64,000 bases of DNA from Psychrobacillus sp. FSL K6-2836 (GCF_038003085.1 NZ_JBBOOM010000001.1:1922001-1986000), one strand, 5' to 3'; shown: positions 1 through 9,015, numbered from the stretch's first letter. A program made the numbers and translations. Notes: generated by a model not told the origin, from the sequence alone.

Positions 1-301
1 TTAACAGTACTCCCTTTTTCAACGCTCTTCCGCCTACTCTTAAATTCATTTGGCTTCCTACACAAAATAAGAATAATGCAATAAGAACTAATGCACTATC
101 TTTAAATAATTCTTGTGAAAATCCACCAATTCTTAAAAATTCATAGTGACCAGCATCTGTTGGTGCAGTTCCTAACATTTTTAAAAAGTTCATAACTACT
201 GGAATGTGCATTTGATCAATTGTGTTAAGTGTAGCCCCCAATAAAAGTGGAACTACCATCATGCCACCTGGTACTTTTTCAACAGTATCTTTAATATTCA
301 A
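1..301 (-). CDS. kdgT: 2-keto-3-deoxygluconate permease family protein, N-terminal part
   Basis: The first about 100 residues of a membrane permease; the rest lies beyond the window edge. The N-terminus (NIKDTVEKVPGGMMVVPLLL) carries the PGGMM-VPL signature of the KdgT family, followed by a second hydrophobic segment (LVLIALFLFCVGSQM). The family imports 2-keto-3-deoxygluconate by proton symport in the inner membrane. The best start is a TTG that overlaps the TGA stop of the glycerate kinase gene, with a GGGAGG site 8 bases upstream, so the two genes are translationally coupled. Pairing with glycerate kinase and a CdaR-type regulator suggests that the real substrate could be glycerate or a sugar acid; that part is inference. 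Confidence 0.8.
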   Translation of the reverse strand, partial: MNIKDTVEKVPGGMMVVPLLLGATLNTIDQMHIPVVMNFLKMLGTAPTDAGHYEFLRIGGFSQELFKDSALVLIALFLFCVGSQMNLRVGGRALKKGVLL

Positions 302-1458
302 ATTAATAACCTCCCTTTTTCATTTACACTTTTATAGAAATAAGATCGAACAACTTGTTCAGCGCATGAAGTTAGTAACCCTTCTGCATTATCAACTGCT
401 TCTTTTAACGTCATTGGCCTATTTATAATGCTATTTATACTTACAACACCATGATCATAAAGAGCCTCAATGTCCTCCCCTATAGATCCAGCTATAATAA
501 TGGTTGGAACATTATTACTTTTTGCTAGTTGAGCGACTCCTAACGCAGTTTTTCCAAATATTGTTTGACTATCAACTTTTCCTTCTCCTGTAATAACTAA
601 ATCAGCATTTTCCAATTCATCTTCTAGTTTAGTGTACTCAAGTACTACATCTACTCCACGTTTCATCTCAATTGGAAAGAATGCTTGAAATGCTCCTCCT
701 ATTCCACCTGCTGCACCAGCACCCGGCTGATTATGAAGTTCAATTCCTGTGGTTTTAGCAATCTCATCCGCCCAAACAAGCATATTACTATCCAAGAAAT
801 TAACCTCTTCTACTGAGGCGCCTTTTTGAGGTCCAAAAACATGAGAAGCTCCTTGTAGACCAACTAATGGATTTTGAACGTCAGAAGCAATGATAAATCT
901 ACTTTTACTAATTCTTTTATCAAAAGAATTTATGTCAATACGATTAACCTTACTTAACTCTCCTCCTCCCCAGCTAATCTCATTTCCTTGTTCATCCAAA
1001 AGATGCATTCCCAGTGCCTGTAACATTCCACTTCCTCCATCATTTGTTGCAGAACCACCCAAACCAATAATGAAAGTAGTGAAACCATCATTAAGAGCTT
1101 GTAAGATCAACTCTCCTGTACCATACGTAGTTGCTTCTAGAGGACAAAGCTCTCCTTCAGGTACTAGCTGTAGTCCAGATGCAGAAGCCATTTCAATAAC
1201 ACAGGTTTCTCCGTCTCCTAGTACTCCATATGCTGCTTCTATTTGATTGCCTAGAGGCCCAATTACAAGTACCTTTCTTATTTCCCCCCCTGTTGCTGCG
1301 ACTAAAGTTTCCATTGTACCTTCACCACCATCACCAACAGGGAGTAATATAGTTTCAGCATCACTAAACACTTTTTTTATGCCTCTGTCTATGGAACTTG
1401 CTGCTTCAACTGCGCTTAAACTCCCTTTAAATGAATCTGGGGCAATAATAATTCTCAT
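298..1458 (-). CDS. glxK: glycerate kinase (GlxK/GarK family)
   Basis: Glycerate kinase of 386 residues, phosphorylating D-glycerate with ATP to feed lower glycolysis. The start at 1458 (MRIIIAPDSFKGSLSA) is chosen over upstream codons because a GGAGGAG site lies 8 bases before it and the family typically begins with this motif. Family signatures visible are APDSFKGSLSA at the N-terminus, LPVGDGGEGTM near residue 50, GLGGSATNDGG near residue 130 and VITGEGKVDSQT near residue 290. Length fits the roughly 380-residue family. It is first in an operon with the KdgT-type permease and is divergent from a CdaR-like regulator, which probably controls both. Confidence 0.93.
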   Translation of the reverse strand: MRIIIAPDSFKGSLSAVEAASSIDRGIKKVFSDAETILLPVGDGGEGTMETLVAATGGEIRKVLVIGPLGNQIEAAYGVLGDGETCVIEMASASGLQLVPEGELCPLEATTYGTGELILQALNDGFTTFIIGLGGSATNDGGSGMLQALGMHLLDEQGNEISWGGGELSKVNRIDINSFDKRISKSRFIIASDVQNPLVGLQGASHVFGPQKGASVEEVNFLDSNMLVWADEIAKTTGIELHNQPGAGAAGGIGGAFQAFFPIEMKRGVDVVLEYTKLEDELENADLVITGEGKVDSQTIFGKTALGVAQLAKSNNVPTIIIAGSIGEDIEALYDHGVVSINSIINRPMTLKEAVDNAEGLLTSCAEQVVRSYFYKSVNEKGRLLI

Positions 1459-1601
1459 AAAATTCTCCTCCTGAAAACGGTTACATCTTGTATTCAAAAT
1501 TATATGAATCTTAACTCAATTAGTCTATAGTTGTACCATACAGAAATATATATATAAAACTGCTAATTTTTGTTTACTTTGACTAAAGGATGAGGGAATC
1601 T

Positions 1602-2702
1602 ATGCATATGCTAACCAAAACAATGGCCAATGAAATTGTGAAAGAGACTTCTAAAAGGTTAAATCGCAACGTTAATATCATGAACATGGAAGGTAAGATC
1701 ATTGCAACGCAAGATAAATCTAGAATAGGCTCTATTCATAAAGGAGCAATGGAAGTTCTAAAAAACAAAAAAACACTTACTATTCACATGAATGAAAAAG
1801 AAAATTGGGATGGTGCCCAACCTGGTATTAATCTGCCAATTGTCTTCCTGGAGCAAGTCATAGGTGTTATCGGTATAACTGGGGATCCTAATGAGATGGG
1901 TAGTATTGGAGAAATGGTTAAAATGACTACTGAACTGATGATTAGACAAGAATTTATGGACTCGCAAATGGAATGGAAACAACGAACTAAAGAAACTATT
2001 ATTGAACAACTGCTGAACAGACATACTTCGGTTAATGGAAGTATAGATCAAAGTCTTAGTTTACTAGGTTTGAATCTTACGGCACCCTTCACGACAATTA
2101 TTATTCAGATAACAGAAAGGTCTGTGCCAAACCGAACATTAATTCAAGACATAGAAGAAATAATTGGCGTCAAAAACGGAATTGTTAGTTTTATGAATGT
2201 TAACCGGATTTTCATAACTATTTTTGGCATAGAAGAAAAAGAAATTCAATCTAATATAGAATCTATTAATCACCTATTTAAATCATTAAATGTAATTTCA
2301 AGAATGGCATATAGTCTTCCTTTTAGTACGCTAGATAAATTCAACCAATCTTATAAAGAATGCGAGTTGACTTTAAAAATTAGCGATTTAGAGAGTGACA
2401 TCGTTTCATTTGCCCAAATTGAAGCAAAATCATTAATCTATCAGGTTGATGATTTTGTGGCAAAACGTTTTTCTCAGAGAGTATTAAAAAATTTCAATGC
2501 AGACAAAGCAAATACACTAGAGGCTTTTTTTGTTAACAACCTAAATATCCAAAAAACAGCAGATGATTTGTACCTCCACAGGAATACGTTAATTTATCGT
2601 TTGAATAAGATTTTAGATGAGACGGGGTATGATGCTAGGAATTTCAATGATTCCTTAATTTTACAGGTAGCTTTATGGATATTCCAAAAAGGAGAAACTT
2701 GA
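1602..2702 (+). CDS. CdaR family sugar-diacid/glycerate regulator
   Basis: Transcription regulator of 366 residues. The N-terminal about 130 residues look like the putative sugar diacid recognition domain (MLTKTMANEIVKETSKRLNR and DKSRIGSIHKGAMEVL), and the C-terminus has the PucR/CdaR helix-turn-helix (NIQKTADDLYLHRNTLIYRL). CdaR relatives activate glycerate, galactarate and glucarate genes. The start at 1602 follows a GAGGG site by 6 bases; the earlier ATG at 1590 touches the preceding AAAGG and is poorly spaced. It is transcribed away from glxK across a 143-bp AT-rich gap that should contain both promoters, so it is the likely activator of glxK and the permease. Confidence 0.88.
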   Translation: MHMLTKTMANEIVKETSKRLNRNVNIMNMEGKIIATQDKSRIGSIHKGAMEVLKNKKTLTIHMNEKENWDGAQPGINLPIVFLEQVIGVIGITGDPNEMGSIGEMVKMTTELMIRQEFMDSQMEWKQRTKETIIEQLLNRHTSVNGSIDQSLSLLGLNLTAPFTTIIIQITERSVPNRTLIQDIEEIIGVKNGIVSFMNVNRIFITIFGIEEKEIQSNIESINHLFKSLNVISRMAYSLPFSTLDKFNQSYKECELTLKISDLESDIVSFAQIEAKSLIYQVDDFVAKRFSQRVLKNFNADKANTLEAFFVNNLNIQKTADDLYLHRNTLIYRLNKILDETGYDARNFNDSLILQVALWIFQKGET

Positions 2703-2900
2703 CTGAACTTCAATTCTTTATTCTCTTTCTTCAGTTATGACTATATAACTTTAGTAAGACATACGGTGTTTTGCATTATCATCGACTGGCTCAACTGTTT
2801 TCCGCAATTCAATGCACCTTTAAAAGTACAAAATTTTATCAATATAGCATACAAAAAAGCTATTTCATTTAAAAATGCATTACGTCATTATCATTACAAA

Positions 2901-2926
2901 GTTTTAAGTGTTCTTTAAAGGGGAAT
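2901..2926 (+). promoter_or_regulatory. SigB-type promoter of yflT-like gene
   Basis: GTTTTA (2901-2906) and GGGAAT (2921-2926) are separated by 14 bases, a good fit to the Bacillales general-stress sigma-B pattern (GTTTAA, 12-15 bases, GGGWAT). It lies 40 bases upstream of a gene of a SigB-regulated family, which supports the call. Confidence 0.75.
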
Positions 2927-2966
2927 AATTAAAACAAGAAAATTATTAATCAGGAGGGAACTAAAC

Positions 2967-3440
2967 ATGGCAGATAAAAAATTTGTGGGATCTTTTCTAA
3001 CAGAACAGGAAGTACTAGACAAAATTAGAGAACTAAAACTGGAAGGTTACGTTGAAGACGATATTTATGTCGTAACAAATAACAAGGAATCGCTTTCGAT
3101 CGTTCGCGGACAAACAGATGTGGAGCTAGAATCGGTTGGAGACAACTGGTTAGACAAATTTAAGGCGTTCCTAACAGGGGATGAGCCTGTCCGTGCTGCT
3201 TTTAGCCAAATGGGATTTACAGATGAGGATTCGCATCGCTATTATAATGAAGTGAAAAGCGGAGGCATTCTCCTATATGTGGATAAAAATTACGGCACAA
3301 TTTACGATGAATATGCGAAAAACCAGTCTGATTCTTCTTATGAGGGAACAGAGATGGGGTATACTGGAGAATCAATCCGTGCAGGAGATGTGGAAAATCG
3401 ATTAAATCAATATCCATTAAGTGACCGTGGTGAGCATTGA
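2967..3440 (+). CDS. yflT: general stress protein, YflT/GSP17M family
   Basis: Cytoplasmic stress protein of 157 residues. The N-terminal half (KKFVGSFLTEQEVLDKIREL, GYVEDDIYVVT) and the central AAFSQMGFTDEDSHRYYNEV followed by GGILLYVD match the heat-induced stress protein YflT domain. The function of the family is unknown; members belong to the sigma-B regulon. An AGGAGGG site lies 8 bases before the ATG and a SigB-type promoter lies just upstream. The C-terminal about 40 residues are polar and low in complexity, as is usual for the family. The downstream lipoprotein gene starts 39 bases later and could be cotranscribed. Confidence 0.88.
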   Translation: MADKKFVGSFLTEQEVLDKIRELKLEGYVEDDIYVVTNNKESLSIVRGQTDVELESVGDNWLDKFKAFLTGDEPVRAAFSQMGFTDEDSHRYYNEVKSGGILLYVDKNYGTIYDEYAKNQSDSSYEGTEMGYTGESIRAGDVENRLNQYPLSDRGEH

Positions 3441-3478
3441 TTTACTTTAACACATCCGGACTAAAGGAGTGATTCACT

Positions 3479-3814
3479 ATAAAATTATTATTTACTGCAC
3501 TTTTAGGAATATCCTTATTAGCAGGTTGTGCTGATGAAGCATCCAATCAAACAGGAACAGAAGAGTTACCTATAGTAAAGGAAGAAAATGAAACATTAAA
3601 TGACCTTCCCGAGTATGATTTATTAGCTAAATATATTGATTTGTCTACGTATGATGCGGATGTGGAAAGCGATAATAATGGAACACGCGTCATTTTCTTT
3701 GAGAATGAAGAAGGACAGAAAGATTATAAGAGTGTATTCGTAAAAGAAGCCAACCATTTAAAGCTTGTTAGCTTAGATAATGATGGATTAATTTACGATG
3801 ATGTAATTCAATAA
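3479..3814 (+). CDS. small lipoprotein with apparent ATA start codon
   Basis: An open frame of 111 codons encodes a lipoprotein: KLLFTALLGISLLAGC is a signal peptide with the lipobox LAGC, followed by an acidic linker and a compact C-terminal domain (EYDLLAKYIDLSTYDADVES, NGTRVIFFENEEGQKDYKSV). No ATG, GTG or TTG precedes the signal peptide in frame: a TGA stop lies three codons upstream. The codon at the expected position is ATA (3479), 8 bases after AAAGGAG. I infer either AUA initiation or a G-to-A mutation that silences the gene. The rest of the frame is intact and ends at a terminator. The function is not recognised. Confidence 0.6.
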   Translation: MKLLFTALLGISLLAGCADEASNQTGTEELPIVKEENETLNDLPEYDLLAKYIDLSTYDADVESDNNGTRVIFFENEEGQKDYKSVFVKEANHLKLVSLDNDGLIYDDVIQ

Positions 3815-3823
3815 CTAAAAATA

Positions 3824-3858
3824 CCCCAAACATGAGCTATAACCGTTTGGGGATTTTA
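3824..3858 (+). terminator. Rho-independent terminator after the lipoprotein gene
   Basis: CCCCAAAC (3824-3831) pairs with GTTTGGGG (3845-3852), followed by ATTTTATTT. It ends the yflT/lipoprotein unit. Confidence 0.85.
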
Positions 3859-3953
3859 TTTATTCGAAATATTCTTATTCCCTCTCCTCGTTTTTCTAAG
3901 TACTTAATGTTAAAATTAGTCTTATAATATGTAGGATTACAAAGGGGATGCGT

Positions 3954-5234
3954 ATGAATATTAATGTGAATTTTTCAGGGGACTTTTCAAAACTTGTAAC
4001 ACCAGAAGTAACGAATAGATTAGAGGCAATTCATCAGGGGATTCATACTAAATCAGCAGCTGGGGCAGAGTTTTTAGGCTGGGTTGATTGGCCAAGCAAT
4101 ATGAGCACTGAATTTCTACAAGAAATCCAAAAAACAGCCGAACAAGTTCGCTCTAATTCGGATGTACTAGTCGTTATTGGAATCGGTGGATCATACTTAG
4201 GATCCAAAGCAGTTATCGAGGCACTATCGACCCCATTTGAAACAAAAGGCGACCTGGAAGTAATTTTTGCTGGTCATATGGTTAGTGGAGAATACTTAAA
4301 GCAACTGATGTCCTACTTAGATGGAAAAGAAGTATCACTAAATGTCATTTCCAAGTCTGGTAAAACGACCGAGCCGGCCTTGGCGTTCCGATTTTTACAG
4401 CAATACATGGAAAAACGCTATGGGGATCAGGCAGCATCTCGTATTTTAGTAACAACGGATGAAGAAAAAGGTGCACTTCTATCACTTGCGATCGAAAAAG
4501 GATATAAGCGTTATGTCGTGCCAAATGACATAGGGGGAAGATATTCCGTATTTACTGCTGTTGGTTTACTTCCTATCGCGGCTGCAGGATATGACATCGG
4601 AAAATTAATTGGTGGTGCCACAAAAGCGGAACATGAATTCAGCGCAGTAGATACAAGAACCAATAGCGCTATTCAGTATGCTATTATCCGGAAGCATTTG
4701 TATGATGCAGGATACCCGGTTGAGATTATGGCTACTTTTGATGAAAAACTACGCTATATCCAAGAATGGTGGAAGCAATTGTTCGGTGAAAGTGAAGGCA
4801 AAGATGGTAAAGGGATTTTCCCAGCATCTGTTGTCTATTCGACGGACTTGCATTCATTAGGACAATACATTCAAGATGGAAAACGCATGTTATTCGAAAC
4901 TTTTTTAACTGTCGAAAATGCGCATGAAGATCTAACAGTTTTTGAAGCTGAGAACGATGGCGACGAATTGAACTATTTAAGCGGGTTATCACTTCATGAA
5001 TTCAACCATGCCTGCCATGAAGCAACTGCTAGCGCTCACTTGGATGGCGGTGTACCACAGGTTTCCTTGACCATCGAGCAAATTGACGAGGAGCATATCG
5101 GATACTTGTTGTACTTCTACATGATTTCATGTGCATATAGCGCATACTTATTAGATATTAATCCATTTGACCAACCCGGTGTAGAAGATTACAAGAATAA
5201 TATATTCAAGATTCTCAAAAAACCTGGTTATTAA
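3954..5234 (+). CDS. pgi: glucose-6-phosphate isomerase
   Basis: Interconverts glucose 6-phosphate and fructose 6-phosphate in the cytoplasm. Signatures visible: VVIGIGGSYLGSKA near residue 75, ISKSGKTTEPALAFR near 135, NDIGGRYSVFTAVGLLP near 190, and SLHEFNHACHEATASAHLDG near 340, ending in VEDYKNNIFKILKKPGY. The 426-residue length is a little under the roughly 450 of Bacillus Pgi. The start at 3954 lies 8 bases after AAAGGGG; the ATG at 3948 directly abuts that site and is unlikely to be used. It is a single gene, followed by a perfect inverted repeat and a remnant of the glucokinase 3' end. Confidence 0.95.
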   Translation: MNINVNFSGDFSKLVTPEVTNRLEAIHQGIHTKSAAGAEFLGWVDWPSNMSTEFLQEIQKTAEQVRSNSDVLVVIGIGGSYLGSKAVIEALSTPFETKGDLEVIFAGHMVSGEYLKQLMSYLDGKEVSLNVISKSGKTTEPALAFRFLQQYMEKRYGDQAASRILVTTDEEKGALLSLAIEKGYKRYVVPNDIGGRYSVFTAVGLLPIAAAGYDIGKLIGGATKAEHEFSAVDTRTNSAIQYAIIRKHLYDAGYPVEIMATFDEKLRYIQEWWKQLFGESEGKDGKGIFPASVVYSTDLHSLGQYIQDGKRMLFETFLTVENAHEDLTVFEAENDGDELNYLSGLSLHEFNHACHEATASAHLDGGVPQVSLTIEQIDEEHIGYLLYFYMISCAYSAYLLDINPFDQPGVEDYKNNIFKILKKPGY

Positions 5235-5313
5235 TATGAAATGCGCAAGCACCTTTGCCTTGGAAGTTTGAATCTGGACAGGTATTGAGAAAAAAGCATA
5301 TACTTTCTTTAAG

Positions 5314-5372
5314 AAGAGTGTGCATAATTTATGCACACTCTTAGCTTATTGTATTGAATCTATTACAAACAA
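5314..5372. repeat. terminator hairpin plus glucokinase 3'-end remnant (copy 1)
   Basis: A perfect 12-bp inverted repeat (arms 5314-5325 and 5331-5342) with a 5-base loop terminates pgi. Read on the minus strand, the adjoining bases encode VIDSIQ-stop, matching the glucokinase C-terminus VIDSSK-stop found at 10145. The hairpin and the tail together resemble 10112-10172 at roughly 85% by eye. This is a diverged direct repeat on the two sides of the Bce module. Confidence 0.75.
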
Positions 5373-5383
5373 CGAGGGATTTT

Positions 5384-6058
5384 ATGTACAGAATAATGAT
5401 CATTGAGGACGATGAAAAAATTAGACGAATTGTCGCTGATACATTAAAAAAATGGCAGTATGATGTCATAGAAGTGACCCAATTTGACCAGGTTTTAACG
5501 GAATTTGAGCGCAACAGTCCACACCTCGTTCTTTTAGATATCAATCTTCCGGTTTTTGATGGATACTACTGGTGCCAACAATTACGCTCGGTTTCCAAGG
5601 TTCCGATTATATTCCTTTCATCCAGAAATCAGAATATGGATATTATAATGGCGATTAATATGGGTGGGGATGATTTTATCCAGAAGCCATTTGATTTGGA
5701 TATACTGGTCATGAAAATCAGTGCGCTCCTCCGCCGGAAATATACTTATCAAGATGAGGAGAACAGCAGCTTCACCCATCGAGACTTGAAATTACATGTG
5801 ACCAATTCAACAATTGAATATAAAGGGCAAAGCGCAGAGTTAAGCCGGAATGAATTCATCCTTCTACAATTAATGATGCGAAATATTGGAAAAATTATTT
5901 CGCGCGATGACTTAATGCAAGCATTATGGACCGAGGAACAATTTGTAGACGATAACACTCTAACTGTGAATGTGAACCGAATGCGCAGGAAAATCGCTTC
6001 ACTTGGTCTGGAGGAGTTCATTGTCACACGAAAAGGAATGGGGTATTTGATTGAATGA
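5384..6058 (+). CDS. bceR: BceR-like response regulator
   Basis: OmpR-family response regulator of 224 residues. The receiver domain begins MYRIMIIEDDEKIRR with the acidic pocket at its N-terminus, the phosphoacceptor in LVLLDINLPVFDG (about residue 52) and the conserved lysine in FIQKPFDLD. The C-terminal winged helix includes SRNEFILLQLMM and NTLTVNVNRMRRKI. The start at 5384 follows GAGGG by about 6 bases and gives a standard receiver N-terminus. It overlaps the kinase gene by ATGA. It should be phosphorylated by the adjacent kinase and activate bceAB in response to peptide antibiotics. Confidence 0.9.
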   Translation: MYRIMIIEDDEKIRRIVADTLKKWQYDVIEVTQFDQVLTEFERNSPHLVLLDINLPVFDGYYWCQQLRSVSKVPIIFLSSRNQNMDIIMAINMGGDDFIQKPFDLDILVMKISALLRRKYTYQDEENSSFTHRDLKLHVTNSTIEYKGQSAELSRNEFILLQLMMRNIGKIISRDDLMQALWTEEQFVDDNTLTVNVNRMRRKIASLGLEEFIVTRKGMGYLIE

Positions 6059-7050
6059 CCTTCCTACGCTATCTAACCTATGAAAAGCCATTTATTTATC
6101 TGTACCTAACTGGTTTCTTAATCTCTGCCACGGTTTTTTTTACTGATAGCAATGACGGATGGGCATGGGGTACATTCTTCTATGCCTTTGCCCTCTCTTC
6201 AATTGTGTTGCTCGGATTTCTAATATTTCGCTACCAGCAAAATGTGCGTTTGATCCGAAAAATGAAAAGTGAGGATTATGAGAGTTTGTCACTTGAAGGA
6301 GAGTTCGCTAAAATACACATCGAAGAGTTGGTCAAGCAGCATATCCGTGAAATCAACCGAATTCAAGACATGCAGAAGGACCATTATGATTTTATCGTCT
6401 CCTGGTTCCATGAAATTAAAACACCTATCGCTGTTCTTCGCTTACTGCAGCAAACCGATATGGACGAGAGTAGTTTAAGGGAAGAAATCACGAAGATTGA
6501 GAATTACGTCGACCAAGCTCTCTATTACGCAAAGCTCGATAGCTTTAACCAGGATTACGAAATTCAAAACTGTGACTTGATCCAAATTTCGAAAGAAGTC
6601 GTTAAGATGCACTCGAAAACCTTTATTTCCAAAAAAATCCGCATTGACTTCCAGGCAGAAACACTTGTCGTTCAAAGTGATTCGAAATGGTTGCTGTTTA
6701 TCGTTAATCAGTTATTGACGAATAGCTTGAAATATACAGAACATGGTGGGAAAATTACCATTTCTGCATTCGAAACCCCGCAAGAAAAGCAGCTGCTAAT
6801 TCAAGACAGCGGAATTGGCATCAGCCAAAAAGATCTTCCGCGAATTTTTAATCGTGGGTTTACTGGTGAAACCGGTCGCACTCATGCAATGTCAACAGGA
6901 ATGGGTTTATATTTGGCGCAAAGCTTATCAAACAAACTTGGTCATTATATTAGCTGTATGTCTGAAGTCGGCGTATATACCCAATTCATCATTCATTTTC
7001 CAAAGGATGATGATCCGTATCTAATACGCCAAAAAACACACGAAGAGTAG
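6055..7050 (+). CDS. bceS: BceS-like intramembrane-sensing histidine kinase
   Basis: Histidine kinase of 331 residues with two N-terminal membrane segments (about residues 13-30 and 37-57) joined by only a few residues, typical of BceS kinases that lack an extracellular sensor and read the state of the BceAB transporter. The H box is IVSWFHEIKTPIAVLRLL (near residue 125), the N box QLLTNSLKYT and the G boxes DSGIGI and GMGLYLAQ. The ATG overlaps the bceR stop (ATGA). The downstream terminator is shared with the convergent bceAB genes. Confidence 0.92.
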   Translation: MTFLRYLTYEKPFIYLYLTGFLISATVFFTDSNDGWAWGTFFYAFALSSIVLLGFLIFRYQQNVRLIRKMKSEDYESLSLEGEFAKIHIEELVKQHIREINRIQDMQKDHYDFIVSWFHEIKTPIAVLRLLQQTDMDESSLREEITKIENYVDQALYYAKLDSFNQDYEIQNCDLIQISKEVVKMHSKTFISKKIRIDFQAETLVVQSDSKWLLFIVNQLLTNSLKYTEHGGKITISAFETPQEKQLLIQDSGIGISQKDLPRIFNRGFTGETGRTHAMSTGMGLYLAQSLSNKLGHYISCMSEVGVYTQFIIHFPKDDDPYLIRQKTHEE

Positions 7051-7074
7051 AATAACTCATCGTGTGTTTTTTTC
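7036..7074. terminator. bidirectional terminator between bceS and bceB
   Basis: ACACACGA (7036-7043) pairs with TCGTGTGT (7060-7067), with an A-run before and a T-run after, so it can end transcripts from both strands. It overlaps the 3' ends of both genes. Confidence 0.8.
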
Positions 7075-9015
7075 GTTGATAATTTTGTAATAAATAGATG
7101 TTGATGATACATAAAAAATTAGATAAGTTAACACATACAATCCCATGACAGAAAAAATAATCGTCGTTAAGGACGGTAAATCTTTTATTACTAGGATGAC
7201 TGTGTAGTATAAAAGAAACCAACTGTGAACCAATCCAATAATTAGTGGTGGTAAAAATACGAAAAGTAATTGCTTCCGAATAATCTTTTTCATTTCTTTA
7301 TCGCCAATACCCATTTTCCGTAAGATTGCGTAGTGCTCTCGCTCTTCTGTAGCTTCGCGTAGCTGTTTAAAGTAAATGACACTGCTTAAAGCAAACAATG
7401 CAATTACTGCAAAAAACGCAACCGAGAACAATACTAAAGATGATGATTCTGTATCCATGGAATATATATCTATAAAAGCTGAATAATATGCTCCTTCTGT
7501 TTGCATAACGATATCGTATATTTCTCGTGATACATCATTGGATGTTTTCGAATCTTCAATTTCATAAATTTCATACAAAGAAAGGGTATGATCTTCTTTT
7601 AAATACTCAAAAAATTCGTCTGAAATAACGAGTACAGAAGGTTGAAGATCGGAATCTCCACCAGGACTCGTTGGAATACTTAACAACGGGTATCGTATTT
7701 TTTCGACTACACTAAATGTATTGTTCTCTAGAACAGTAATTTCAGGTTTAGAACTTTTATATTTTGTTGGTTCATCTAATCCTCTTGTTAAAACAATTGC
7801 TTCTTCACCATCCAAATCTACTTTGTCACCAACTTTACGCAAATCAACAATTGCGTTTAATTGGGACTCTGGGAAAAGGTAAAATTCCTCTGTGTAATAT
7901 TCGGGATGACTAAAGAACGTTTTTCTATTTTGGATTTTTTCTGTTTGAATTCCCGTAATTGTTTCATGTCCTATAATTGGATGTGAGTCATTCATAATTT
8001 GTTCAATTTGTTTTTGTGTTTCTTCTTCTTGCACCGAAAAGGCAATATGGTTTGGAAACTCTTTTTTTACAACGTCACCTTTCACTGCATAATCTACGGC
8101 GATAAATCCAACCGAAAAGATGACAACCGCACTAATTAGCGAATTAAACGTAAAGTTTACTGTATTTCCTCGAATAGAAAAACGAAGGGAGGAAATCCAT
8201 AGCACCTTGTTACCATTTAAGTAATTTTTACTCTGACTCATTTTCTGTAAAATCCAACCAGAAAACTGACGGAAAAATAAATACGTCCCTACAATCAATG
8301 CTAATGTTGTAGCAATTAATGTTTCTTTAAAATAATCTTTCCATATATCTGTATCTCCCGCTAAGGTAATCGTGTAGTAGGAAGCTACAATCAATAGGAT
8401 GGACAATATCGCCAAAGGCATAGAAAATATAAGCGGTTTGTCCATTTTTTCTTTTGCATGAAACAATTCAACTAACTGCACACGACGGACGCTAAAATAA
8501 CTTTGAATAGTAATAATGCCGATTAATAAAGCGAATAACAGAATAGTGGAGATGATGGCTTCCAATGGAAAAGCAAAGGAAATGTCGTCATTGTAGCGCA
8601 TTAAGTTCATTAATACCCTACCGAAAAATTTCGATAGTAATCCACCGATTAATATTCCGCTGGCCACTGAAATCGCGCTTAAGAATAACGTTTCAAAAAA
8701 GACCATTGTGACAATTTGTCTTTCTTTCATCCCGTAAAGTAAATACATACCAAATTCTTTTTTCCGCTGCTTCATAAAAAAAGAGTTAGCATACAAAATA
8801 AAAAACACTATAAACAAAAAGACGATAATCGAAGCAATGAAAATACTCGTTTCGTAGTTTTCTTTATTTTGAATGGCTGCAACTACATCCTTGTTAAACA
8901 TTAAACCGGAAAAGGTAAAATAAATAACAACTCCAACAAGCATGGAAATAAAATAGATAGTATACAAACGGAAGTTCCGTTTCATATTTCTCCATGATAA
9001 ATCTATTATGTTCAT
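7057..9015 (-). CDS. bceB: BceB-like ABC transporter permease
   Basis: FtsX-type permease of 652 residues with the BceB layout: about ten membrane segments, and a large extracellular domain of roughly 220 residues (about 310-520) between segments seven and eight that handles peptide antibiotics bound to lipid II-cycle intermediates. The N-terminus is IIDLSWRNMKRNFRLYTIYF; the FtsX-like core includes FMKQRKKEFGMYLLYGMKER and, near the C-terminus, EEREHYAILRKMGIGDKEM. The start overlaps the bceA stop by 4 bases. With BceA it forms the detoxification pump and also acts as the sensor for BceS. Confidence 0.93.
   Translation of the reverse strand: MNIIDLSWRNMKRNFRLYTIYFISMLVGVVIYFTFSGLMFNKDVVAAIQNKENYETSIFIASIIVFLFIVFFILYANSFFMKQRKKEFGMYLLYGMKERQIVTMVFFETLFLSAISVASGILIGGLLSKFFGRVLMNLMRYNDDISFAFPLEAIISTILLFALLIGIITIQSYFSVRRVQLVELFHAKEKMDKPLIFSMPLAILSILLIVASYYTITLAGDTDIWKDYFKETLIATTLALIVGTYLFFRQFSGWILQKMSQSKNYLNGNKVLWISSLRFSIRGNTVNFTFNSLISAVVIFSVGFIAVDYAVKGDVVKKEFPNHIAFSVQEEETQKQIEQIMNDSHPIIGHETITGIQTEKIQNRKTFFSHPEYYTEEFYLFPESQLNAIVDLRKVGDKVDLDGEEAIVLTRGLDEPTKYKSSKPEITVLENNTFSVVEKIRYPLLSIPTSPGGDSDLQPSVLVISDEFFEYLKEDHTLSLYEIYEIEDSKTSNDVSREIYDIVMQTEGAYYSAFIDIYSMDTESSSLVLFSVAFFAVIALFALSSVIYFKQLREATEEREHYAILRKMGIGDKEMKKIIRKQLLFVFLPPLIIGLVHSWFLLYYTVILVIKDLPSLTTIIFSVMGLYVLTYLIFYVSSTSIYYKIINEKNTR

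Noticed and set aside
890-1474. Plus-strand frames opposite glxK
   Set aside because: Antisense shadows of a conserved gene; low-complexity Pro/Ser-rich translations without ribosome sites.
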